Part shown: positions 1 through 5,357 of the stretch, one piece after another
Layout of the letters: each line of letters opens with the position of its first letter
Position numbering within the stretch: position 1 is the first letter of the stretch
Source: Dehalococcoidales bacterium
Lineage (GTDB): Bacteria; Chloroflexota; Dehalococcoidia; Dehalococcoidales; UBA5760
Reading direction: 5' to 3'
Assembly (NCBI GenBank): GCA_028717305.1
Contig: JAQUOC010000069.1
Location: 1 to 7,311, forward strand
DNA: 7,311 nt
The notes under the pieces: generated by a model
What the model saw: the letters and a program-made list of their open reading frames with translations, nothing else
Told to the model about the DNA's origin: nothing
The model's database searches: none
Program-made: the position numbers and the translations under genes

Positions 1-148
1 GAAGCCGGAAATTAGTATCCTGATTACTACCACCCTCCCGCACGGCGACGATAATCTCACGGGTCAATTTGGTGAAAAGCTTGCCCCGTCTGGCATCAGT
101 CACCCCCTTCTGATGCTTGATGGAAGCCCACTTAGAATGGCCGGACAT
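1..148 (-). CDS. yebC: YebC/PmpR/TACO1-family protein, N-terminal fragment
   Basis: The gene runs off the left edge, so only the first 49 codons are present. The translation opens MSGHSKWASIKHQKG and continues with DARRGKLFTKL, TREIIVAVREGG and NQDTNFRL. This is the hallmark N-terminus of the YebC family (xGHSKWxxIKHxKxxxDxxRGKxFTKLxREI). Members are cytoplasmic. They have been described as DNA-binding regulators and, more recently, as ribosome-associated factors that help translation through proline-rich stretches, like mitochondrial TACO1. The sequence alone does not say which role applies. The ATG at 148 is preceded by AGGAGG at 157-162 with 8 nt spacing, so the start is secure. A separate promoter lies at 186-214. 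In many bacteria yebC is followed by ruvC, ruvA and ruvB, which would lie outside the window here. Family assignment is near certain; function is inferred. Confidence 0.95.
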   Translation of the reverse strand, partial: MSGHSKWASIKHQKGVTDARRGKLFTKLTREIIVAVREGGSNQDTNFRL

Positions 149-185
149 CTTCGCAACCTCCTAGCAACTCTGCAAAACCAATATA

Positions 186-214
186 ATTCTATCACTGACC
201 ATGTACAGAATCAA
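186..214 (-). promoter_or_regulatory. Sigma-70-type promoter for yebC
   Basis: Read on the minus strand, TTGATT (214-209) is followed after exactly 17 nt by TAGAAT (191-186). The -10 box is preceded by TGA, an extended -10 (TGn) element. Transcription would start near 179 and give a leader of about 30 nt that includes the AGGAGG site. The rest of the 160-bp gap between yebC and the membrane protein gene (149-308) shows no other gene or strong hairpin. This suggests yebC is transcribed independently of the upstream acpS unit. Confidence 0.6.
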
Positions 215-308
215 CGAATGCTACCTATAACGGGGCCAGTGCCAATACACTAATCATCCGCAACGCCGAACTTCAAACCCTTCCCCTGTATCCACCCTTT
301 GTCCCACT

Positions 309-1232
309 CTAGTCACAATATCCGCAGGACTGGCGCCGTAGGTAGACAACAGAGACGATAATCAGGACCGCTCCCACTGCCATCAGAACAATGCCATATA
401 CTCTGAGCGGGGATAACGAGTCATCAAGAAGACCTGGCAACCAGTTATGAATCTGAATCGGCAGGCTAAGCTGTGCCGCAAACAAGCCGGCAACACGATT
501 AGCGAGCAAGGTGCTCACATAGGCGAAGACGCCACAGATCAAGCAGGGTATCCCCAGCCAGAGGGTAGCCCACTTCATCCGCCGAAGGAGCAGGATAATC
601 CCCACCACCAGACCAGCAGTAACACCGATCAGGACGCCATAGGATATCCGCAGATAACCGATATATCGCCTCGCCTGTTCCAGAAGAGGCACTATATCCG
701 GGCTTATCCTGCTTAGCATGCCTTCATTAATCTCAAGAGTAGCCGGCATCTGCCGGGACATGTCATCATAGAATTCGTTAAAAAGGCCCTCCAGATCGGC
801 GGGTGACAGTATATCAAGACCCAGCGGCGGTGATCCGGCAAAGGACTGCCACAGGCTATCCCTCAGAATAACCTTCGCCGTCTCCAATTCAATCACCACC
901 AGCAGCTTCTCACTCCGCCCCAGGAGATAGTCATAGCCGGCATAGACCGCCAGGCCAGCCTGCTCTCTCAGCCAGGGCCCGAGGTCGGTCACGACATCGT
1001 CGAGAATCCCTTCGATAGACTGAGGGGAAACTATCGACGTGATCTCGGGAGGAACCTGCTCCAGCAGCAGTTCCCGGGACAGTGAAGTCACATCCAGTCG
1101 ATCCAGATGCGAAACAACGAAAGCAGGATTGAGAACAGTACGATTTGCCGTGAAAACCAGGCCGAAACCGGACAAAGACAGGAAGAGCAAGAAGCTCAAG
1201 AAGCCTATCAGTACCCTTCTGGCTGTACTCAT
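309..1232 (-). CDS. Four-helix membrane protein of unknown function with a large extracytoplasmic domain
   Basis: The 307-residue product is not assigned to a named family. Hydrophobic segments lie at about 7-28, 196-217, 222-244 and 277-298. Residues 30-195 form one large soluble loop, predicted outside the membrane because basic residues (ARR near residue 5; RRMK 217-220; RR 299-300) flank the cytoplasmic sides. The loop is rich in Leu, Asp and Glu and probably helical, with the pattern LNPxFVxxHLxxLDVxxLxxELL at 34-57. The tail carries two cysteines (CGYC). The ATG at 1232 has AGGAG (1242-1246) 9 nt upstream. The gene starts 54 nt after the acpS stop on the same strand with no obvious promoter between, so it is probably cotranscribed with acpS. 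No catalytic motif is visible, and an envelope or sensor role would be a guess. Confidence 0.85.
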   Translation of the reverse strand: MSTARRVLIGFLSFLLFLSLSGFGLVFTANRTVLNPAFVVSHLDRLDVTSLSRELLLEQVPPEITSIVSPQSIEGILDDVVTDLGPWLREQAGLAVYAGYDYLLGRSEKLLVVIELETAKVILRDSLWQSFAGSPPLGLDILSPADLEGLFNEFYDDMSRQMPATLEINEGMLSRISPDIVPLLEQARRYIGYLRISYGVLIGVTAGLVVGIILLLRRMKWATLWLGIPCLICGVFAYVSTLLANRVAGLFAAQLSLPIQIHNWLPGLLDDSLSPLRVYGIVLMAVGAVLIIVSVVYLRRQSCGYCD

Positions 1233-1286
1233 TATTCCCTTCTCCTCACCAACCGGAGGGATAGGCTATTTTTCAACTCAGAACCG

Positions 1287-1649
1287 CTATCCCACCTGAG
1301 CGACGGCAAAGGCAACCGCATACTCCCGGCAGTGAGAGAGGCTAAGGGCGAAACCACTCATATTCAGGCTATCGGCCCGTTTCTGTATTTGCCCGTGAAG
1401 CCGGACTATCGGTTTACCTAGCGGGTCGGATAGTACTTCAATCTCCCTGAAAGCGCCGCCATTAAGTCCGCCCAGTGCTTTTATTATCGCTTCCTTGGCA
1501 GCAAAACGAGCCGCCAGAGATGGAGAACGCTTGCGGTAAAACTCAAGCTCGGCATCGGTATAGATACGGTGGAGAAACAACTCACCCCAGCGGGCTATGG
1601 CACCCTCGATACGAGCTATTTCAACGATGTCGACACCAATATACTGCAT
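1287..1649 (-). CDS. acpS: Holo-[acyl-carrier-protein] synthase
   Basis: AcpS transfers the 4'-phosphopantetheine arm of coenzyme A to the serine of apo-ACP, switching on ACP for fatty acid synthesis in the cytoplasm. The 120-residue product has the usual AcpS length and motifs. MQYIGVDIVEIARI contains the Mg-binding Asp7, and ARFAAKEAIIKALG contains the Mg-binding Glu53. LSDPLGKPIV and the C-terminal ALSLSHCREYAVAFAV follow, the latter carrying the conserved SLSH. The reading frame extends 11 codons further to a TTG at 1682, but the ATG at 1649 was chosen. It has AGGAA 6 nt upstream and gives the canonical N-terminus, whereas the TTG has no good ribosome-binding site. A strong promoter lies at 1692-1720. 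The gene heads a probable two-gene unit with the downstream membrane protein and is divergent from the NEW3 gene. Confidence 0.96.
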   Translation of the reverse strand: MQYIGVDIVEIARIEGAIARWGELFLHRIYTDAELEFYRKRSPSLAARFAAKEAIIKALGGLNGGAFREIEVLSDPLGKPIVRLHGQIQKRADSLNMSGFALSLSHCREYAVAFAVAQVG

Positions 1650-1691
1650 CAGCTTTTCCTGATTAAAAATCTGCCGCGGCAATTATTCCGA

Positions 1692-1720
1692 ATTATAGCC
1701 CCTTTTGCACCACTGCTCAA
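1692..1720 (-). promoter_or_regulatory. Sigma-70-type promoter for acpS and the membrane protein gene
   Basis: On the minus strand, TTGAGC (1720-1715) and a perfect TATAAT (1697-1692) are separated by 17 nt. The predicted start near 1684 gives a leader of about 35 nt before the acpS ATG at 1649. It also puts the alternative TTG at 1682 almost at the 5' end of the mRNA, which further argues against that start. The promoter is back to back with the plus-strand promoter at 1767-1795; 46 bp separate the two -35 boxes. Confidence 0.65.
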
Positions 1721-1766
1721 CCTTAGTCTTTACTTACTAATCCGTTCACAGGAATAGATGCCAGAC

Positions 1767-1795
1767 TTGATTTATTCCACGCTACGGGATATACT
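1767..1795 (+). promoter_or_regulatory. Sigma-70-type promoter for the NEW3-domain protein gene
   Basis: TTGATT (1767-1772) and TATACT (1790-1795) are separated by 17 nt. The predicted start near 1802 leaves an unusually long leader of about 135 nt before the ATG at 1938. That leader contains the inverted repeat at 1836-1850. No known riboswitch consensus was recognised in it. Confidence 0.55.
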
Positions 1796-1835
1796 ACTTA
1801 CTACTGAGTTTTCGGGCCGGAGTTTATCAAGAACC

Positions 1836-1850
1836 GTCAGGTATCCTGAC
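1836..1850. repeat. Perfect 6-bp inverted repeat in the NEW3 gene leader
   Basis: GTCAGG and CCTGAC flank a 3-bp TAT centre, making a 15-bp near-palindrome about 35-50 nt downstream of the predicted transcription start. It could be an operator for a dimeric regulator or a small RNA hairpin in the leader. It is not followed by a T-run, so it is not an intrinsic terminator. Confidence 0.45.
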
Positions 1851-1937
1851 ATAGGCCTGTTTTCCCTACCGTTCTCATTAGCCGGGGAATAGCTGAACTC
1901 AGAAAGAAAACTCGACCAACGAAGGAGAAGACAACCG

Positions 1938-2876
1938 ATGAAGTGGTTCAGAGGATTTTGCTTTCTTCCCTGTATTGCTCTAATTGGGATGTTTGGCGGC
2001 ACGGGCGGGGTACCGGCAGCCCTCGCCGCCTCGGAAGGCGACAATAATTCTATTACACTAACGCCAAGTGTGGACGAACCACTGCCAGCCCAAAGACTTA
2101 ATCTTATTTCAGAGTACCCGGTAATACGCGGCGAGTCCGGTGACAGTTTTGATTTTATTGTCATTTTCGATTACGAAACCGATGACGAGGAAGAAGAGAA
2201 TAAGATTTTCGACATCACCAACATCGATCCCGAGGGATGGCAGACCAAAATCACCAGACAATACGGCGGCAAGGGTGAAGGCATAAGAGCGATACAGTTA
2301 AACCCTAACATGTCTTACCCGGACAGATTAAAGGTCAGCCTCAGCCCTCTGCCGAACACTGAACCCGGACCGGGAGATTACATCCTCACCATCGGGGCAT
2401 CCTCGGGTGACATCGAGGACACCATCGAGCTCACGGCAGTAGTAACCGAGATACCGGCCACCCATGAACTGAACCTGGTGACCACTAACGGGCGACTGGA
2501 TACCGTAGCCAAGGCCGGCGAGGATAATACCTTCACCATCAATCTGACCAACTCCGGGACAGGAACCGTGGAAGACATCAGCTTTACCTCGAATAAATCA
2601 CAGGGGTGGGGCATCAACTTCAGCCCCACCAGCATAGCGTCTCTGGAACCCGGAGAGTCAGAAGATATCGAGGTAACCATCATCCCACCCAACAGGACGA
2701 TTGCCGGTGACTATAGTGTTACGCTAACCGCTACCGGCAGTGACAGCTCCTCCGACAGAGTGCTGCTCAGGGTTAGTGTGCACACACCGACCACCTGGGG
2801 AGGAGCCGGCATCGCGATTATCGCCGCGGTCATCACCGGGCTGGTCTTCCTGTTCCGGCGGTTAGGACGACGCTAA
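1938..2876 (+). CDS. Secreted, C-terminally anchored protein with two NEW3-like beta-sandwich domains
   Basis: The 312-residue product has an N-terminal signal peptide (hydrophobic stretch about 8-30, cleavage likely after ALA at 28-30). The extracellular region has two tandem beta-rich modules, at about 55-170 and 176-283. The second shows the COG1470/NPCBM-associated NEW3 pattern clearly: AGEDNTFTINLTNSGTGTVEDISF, GWGINFSPTSIASLEPGESEDIEVTIIPP and AGDYSVTLTATG. The first is more divergent (SGDSFDFIVIFDYE, GDYILTIGA) and carries an acidic run at 82-87. A single helix at about 289-306 and an RRLGRR tail anchor it in the membrane with the bulk outside. NEW3 domains are immunoglobulin-like adhesion or scaffold modules. 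In other genomes such proteins often sit beside ABC transporter genes, but here it stands alone and faces DegV. AAGGAG at 1922-1927 lies 10 nt before the ATG. The ligand is unknown. Confidence 0.88.
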   Translation: MKWFRGFCFLPCIALIGMFGGTGGVPAALAASEGDNNSITLTPSVDEPLPAQRLNLISEYPVIRGESGDSFDFIVIFDYETDDEEEENKIFDITNIDPEGWQTKITRQYGGKGEGIRAIQLNPNMSYPDRLKVSLSPLPNTEPGPGDYILTIGASSGDIEDTIELTAVVTEIPATHELNLVTTNGRLDTVAKAGEDNTFTINLTNSGTGTVEDISFTSNKSQGWGINFSPTSIASLEPGESEDIEVTIIPPNRTIAGDYSVTLTATGSDSSSDRVLLRVSVHTPTTWGGAGIAIIAAVITGLVFLFRRLGRR

Positions 2877-2966
2877 TCCGCTTAAGACCATTCCGAACAG
2901 CCGCAAAATGAGGCACTATCTGCAGCTCTCTTTCCTCACCGTGTTGCCCGCTACAGATTACCCTGT

Positions 2967-2991
2967 CTTTCCTAATCCCCGGGATAGAAAG
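2967..2991. repeat. Weak imperfect hairpin at the convergent gene end
   Basis: CTTTC (2967-2971) pairs with GAAAG (2987-2991), and ATCC (2975-2978) pairs with GGAT (2982-2985), with small internal bulges. It spans the degV stop codon between two convergent genes. Neither strand has a U-run after it, so it is not a standard intrinsic terminator. It may be chance, or a structure that limits convergent read-through. Confidence 0.25.
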
Positions 2992-3838
2992 CCAGCGATA
3001 ATGTACGTGGCCCGGCCACGACACAGGCTGCCGTCGAGTGCGGAGTGATATGAACCTCTCCGTTGATGTCGAAGCGGGAGAGCAAATTATTATTCAGTTC
3101 GTCCGCCTCACCGGGATTGTTGGTATAGCTGACAGCGGCGTTTAGCTTCTTATTGCCGCCCTTCTCTTGCACCATCTCCAGCATTCTCTCCACTGCCCTT
3201 GCCTTAGTCCTGTTTTTGGTTATGAACCGGGGTGCCCCTCCGGAGGTGCTGTCTATCTCCACGACAGGGTATATCTTCAATGGAGCCTTGGTTATGGGAG
3301 CTTCCGCACCCGCTCTTCCTGCCCTCTCAAAGAAGAACATAGTCTCGGGCACTGTCAAGTAGGTGACCCGCCCGGTCACCTGATGGGCGATATCGACAAT
3401 CTCCGGCAGGCCCTTGCCCTCACGGGCGGCTCTGGCGGCAGCCAGGACAACCAGCAACTGACCGCAAATAGCGGTTCGACAATCGACAACCTCAATAGTA
3501 ACGCCGTGCAACTCTTCTTTAGCTATCTCTCTGGCCCGCAGCGCCGCATTATAGCTGGCCGAAATCACCGAAGAGATAGCAATGAACAAGACACTCTTTG
3601 AACTCTGACTGGCTCCCTTATAGGCCTGCAATATGTCGCCGGTAGTGCTGGCCGATGTGGTCGGCAGATTATGGTAGGACTCAAGACGAGTAAAAAGGAG
3701 GTCTCTATCATAGGTATTATCCAGGTAGTCCTCACCATCCATGATAAGATGGTAAGGCACTACCAGGACATCGTATTCTCTTGCCAGTTCCGGAGTCATT
3801 GAGGACAGCGTATCGGTAACAATCACGGTGTTCTTCAT
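2972..3838 (-). CDS. DegV family fatty-acid-binding protein
   Basis: DegV proteins bind a single fatty acid chain between two alpha/beta domains. Some are FakB-type partners that present the fatty acid to the FakA kinase for phosphorylation. The 288-residue length is typical. Family landmarks appear in order: VIVTDTLSSMTPELAREYDVLVVPYHLIMDGEDYLD (about 5-40), the PTTSASTTGDILQAYK motif (59-74), the IAISSVISASYNAA strand and loop (87-99), VVDCRTAICGQLLVVLAAARAA (117-138), FFFERAGRAG (168-177) and TPHSTAACVVAGP (265-277). H267 probably corresponds to the conserved carboxylate-contacting His. The usual GPGALG-like ending after that His is altered to CVVAGP, a divergence that could affect ligand contacts. 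The ATG at 3838 follows a GGGAG site. The gene begins 30 nt after the flavodoxin stop, so the two probably form one transcript. No fakA homologue is in the window. Confidence 0.93.
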   Translation of the reverse strand: MKNTVIVTDTLSSMTPELAREYDVLVVPYHLIMDGEDYLDNTYDRDLLFTRLESYHNLPTTSASTTGDILQAYKGASQSSKSVLFIAISSVISASYNAALRAREIAKEELHGVTIEVVDCRTAICGQLLVVLAAARAAREGKGLPEIVDIAHQVTGRVTYLTVPETMFFFERAGRAGAEAPITKAPLKIYPVVEIDSTSGGAPRFITKNRTKARAVERMLEMVQEKGGNKKLNAAVSYTNNPGEADELNNNLLSRFDINGEVHITPHSTAACVVAGPRTLSLAFYPGD

Positions 3839-3868
3839 CGTTACTCCCTTTCCAATTCCTGAATATTC

Positions 3869-4348
3869 TCATTTCGCGGCTGCGATAATTGCCTTCATCC
3901 AGTCAGCAGCCCGCTCCAGCTCCCCCTTCTTGAGAGGCCCTTCGCTATCCTCTACTATGAAACCGTCCGGCTCCGTCACCAGACGACCACCCTTAGCCTT
4001 TAAAACGTCTGAGATACGCCCGGCGGCATAGCCGAAAACCTTGGTCAGCATACGTATACCAACACTCTTGCCTTGCCCCAAAATCCTGGTATCGAATGAG
4101 GTCACCGCGACATTCCTCAGGGCATCCGCAGGTATCCGGTTCAGAAACTCTTTGATAGCCTGGACCGGTCTACCGCCGTGGGTCGGCGAACCGACGACGA
4201 GAATGTTAGCGGTCTCCAATGAGAGCAGACCGGCCTCGCTTGCCCTCAATACCTCGATTTCATCGGGCGGCGTAACAGCGCCGGCGATAGCTCTGGCGAT
4301 TTTCTCCGTATTACCATAGACCGAATCATAAACTACCAGAATCTTCAT
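3869..4348 (-). CDS. Flavodoxin-family FMN-binding protein
   Basis: The 159-residue product has the flavodoxin fold signature. KILVVYDSVYGNTEKIARAIA (3-22) includes the FMN phosphate-binding loop DSVYGNT (8-14). NILVVGSPTHGGRPVQAIKEFL (48-69) supplies the first isoalloxazine loop, and VAVTSFDTR (80-88) is the third strand with the second FMN-contact loop. Flavodoxins are soluble one- or two-electron carriers; the redox partner here is unknown. The frame opens at a GTG at 4357, but that GTG lies inside the Shine-Dalgarno sequence GGAGGTGA (4354-4361). The ATG at 4348, 5 nt downstream of it, is therefore the real start, and the protein then begins MKILVVY, as is usual. It is the first gene of a unit with degV. 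A promoter lies at 4381-4409. Confidence 0.93.
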   Translation of the reverse strand: MKILVVYDSVYGNTEKIARAIAGAVTPPDEIEVLRASEAGLLSLETANILVVGSPTHGGRPVQAIKEFLNRIPADALRNVAVTSFDTRILGQGKSVGIRMLTKVFGYAAGRISDVLKAKGGRLVTEPDGFIVEDSEGPLKKGELERAADWMKAIIAAAK

Positions 4349-4353
4349 CAGAG

Positions 4354-4361
4354 TCACCTCC
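4354..4361 (-). promoter_or_regulatory. Strong Shine-Dalgarno that decides the flavodoxin start
   Basis: GGAGGTGA on the minus strand is a full match to the anti-Shine-Dalgarno region and sits 5 nt from the ATG at 4348. The upstream in-frame GTG at 4357 is part of this motif and so cannot be the initiation codon. Confidence 0.85.
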
Positions 4362-4380
4362 GCTCAATACTCGATTACCC

Positions 4381-4409
4381 AGTCTACACCAGAATCAACC
4401 GGCGCTCAA
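4381..4409 (-). promoter_or_regulatory. Sigma-70-type promoter for the flavodoxin-degV unit
   Basis: On the minus strand, TTGAGC (4409-4404) and TAGACT (4386-4381) are separated by 17 nt. The -35 box is identical to that of the acpS promoter. Transcription would begin near 4374, leaving a short leader that carries little more than the ribosome-binding site. Confidence 0.55.
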
Positions 4410-4438
4410 CCATCGTCAGTGCCGATTAAATAATACTG

Positions 4439-4465
4439 CACACCGGAAAGCATTTGCCACACCGG
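4439..4465. repeat. Two direct 8-bp repeats overlapping the MBL promoter -35 region
   Basis: CACACCGG occurs at 4439-4446 and again at 4458-4465, with starts 19 bp apart. The second copy overlaps the last bases of the -35 box (4454-4459) of the plus-strand promoter. Tandem sites about two helical turns apart next to a -35 box suit an activator or repressor, but chance cannot be excluded for an 8-mer pair. Confidence 0.4.
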
Positions 4466-4482
4466 CATACATGACATATAAT
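4454..4482 (+). promoter_or_regulatory. Sigma-70-type promoter for the MBL hydrolase-pyrD unit
   Basis: TTGCCA (4454-4459) and a perfect TATAAT (4477-4482) are separated by 17 nt. Together with the plus-strand promoter at 7080-7108, it has the best hexamer match in the window. Transcription would start near 4489, leaving a leader of about 22 nt with GAGGTG at 4501-4506 just before the ATG at 4511. Confidence 0.7.
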
Positions 4483-4510
4483 CTAGAGACTCCAGCCAAC
4501 GAGGTGCGGG

Positions 4511-5347
4511 ATGGAAATTCAGATTACGACCCTGAGTGAGAATACCGCCGGTCCGGGTAATTTCCTCGGTGAATGGGGTTTAAGCATCCTGGTAGAGGCC
4601 GAAGGATTAAAACTGCTCCTCGACTGCGGCCAAAGCATCTCAGCCGTCCACAATGCCGATATCTTCGGCATTGACCTCGGCAAAATCGACAAGGTCATCC
4701 TGAGCCACGGTCATTACGACCACACCGGCGGACTGCGCCCGGTCCTAGCCAGGATGAAGAAAAGGATAGAGATAATCGCCCACCCCGATGTATGGGCGGC
4801 AAAATACGCCCGACGTCAGGGCCGCGCCGACCGCTACATCGGCATACCCTACCGGCGTAATGAGATGGAAAGCCTGGGGGCCTGTTTTAAGGAGGAAAAG
4901 GGACCAACCAGGATAACCGACACCATAATAACCAGCGGCGAAATCCCCATGGTCACCGATTTTGAGGGTATCCCACCCGACCTGCAGGTAAAGACGCCTG
5001 GCGGTTTTCAGCCGGACCAGCTTCTTGACGACCAGGCCATGATTTTGCAGACCGGGGCAGGGCTGGTTGTCATCCTGGGCTGTGCCCACCGCGGCATCAT
5101 CAATACTCTCTACCATGCTCAACAGCTCACCGGAGTGAAGAAAATACACGCGGTACTGGGCGGCTGCCACCTGAGCAATGCCCCCCGGGAACGGGTGCAA
5201 CTGACCGTCAACGCCCTGAAAGAGATGGGCGTTGAGAGGCTGGGCGTATGCCATTGCACCGGACTGCCCGCTGCCGGTATTATGGCACAGGAGTTCGGCA
5301 AGCGGTTCTTCTTCAATACGGCGGGTACGGTTATTAAGCTGCCTTAA
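4511..5347 (+). CDS. MBL-fold metallo-hydrolase, COG1237 (dihydropterin-ribofuranosyl-aminobenzene-phosphate synthase-like)
   Basis: The 278-residue product belongs to the metallo-beta-lactamase subgroup COG1237. Its namesake archaeal member acts in methanopterin synthesis; the bacterial substrate is unknown. Metal-site motifs are intact: SHGHYDHTGG (H66, H68, D70, H71), LGCAHRGIINTL (H193) and GGCHL (H220), followed by CHCTG (H248) near the C-terminus. The N-terminal TTLSENTAGPGNFLGEWGLSILVEAEGLKLLLDCGQS is also typical, with the early loop leading to the LLLDCG strand. The length fits the family, and the binuclear metal site is expected to be functional. GAGGTG (4501-4506) precedes the ATG by 4 nt. 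The gene is coupled to pyrD: its TAA is part of pyrD's ribosome-binding site. A link to pyrimidine synthesis is suggested only by this arrangement. The database name should not be read as evidence of methanopterin synthesis. Confidence 0.93.
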   Translation: MEIQITTLSENTAGPGNFLGEWGLSILVEAEGLKLLLDCGQSISAVHNADIFGIDLGKIDKVILSHGHYDHTGGLRPVLARMKKRIEIIAHPDVWAAKYARRQGRADRYIGIPYRRNEMESLGACFKEEKGPTRITDTIITSGEIPMVTDFEGIPPDLQVKTPGGFQPDQLLDDQAMILQTGAGLVVILGCAHRGIINTLYHAQQLTGVKKIHAVLGGCHLSNAPRERVQLTVNALKEMGVERLGVCHCTGLPAAGIMAQEFGKRFFFNTAGTVIKLP

Positions 5348-5353
5348 GGAGGT
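5346..5353 (+). promoter_or_regulatory. Near-consensus Shine-Dalgarno for pyrD, overlapping the upstream stop codon
   Basis: AAGGAGGT begins with the last two bases of the TAA stop of the MBL gene (5345-5347). Four nt later comes the codon ACG (5358-5360), in the pyrD frame and directly ahead of the conserved N-terminus NLSVEL. No ATG, GTG or TTG in this frame lies between 5235 and the NPVM motif. The site therefore points to ACG as the initiation codon and indicates tight translational coupling. Confidence 0.8.
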
Positions 5354-5357
5354 ACCT

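Noticed and set aside
209..214. Shared minus-strand 10-mer GTTGATTCTG in the yebC and flavodoxin promoter regions
   Set aside because: In one promoter it covers the -35 box and in the other it falls in the spacer. The positions do not correspond, so it is probably chance.
1650..1682. An 11-codon N-terminal extension of acpS from TTG 1682
   Set aside because: It has no good ribosome-binding site and sits at the predicted transcription start. The ATG at 1649 has AGGAA at 6 nt and gives the canonical AcpS N-terminus.
2967..2991. Intrinsic terminator between the NEW3 gene and degV
   Set aside because: The stem is interrupted, overlaps the degV stop codon and has no T-run on either strand. It is listed only as a weak repeat.
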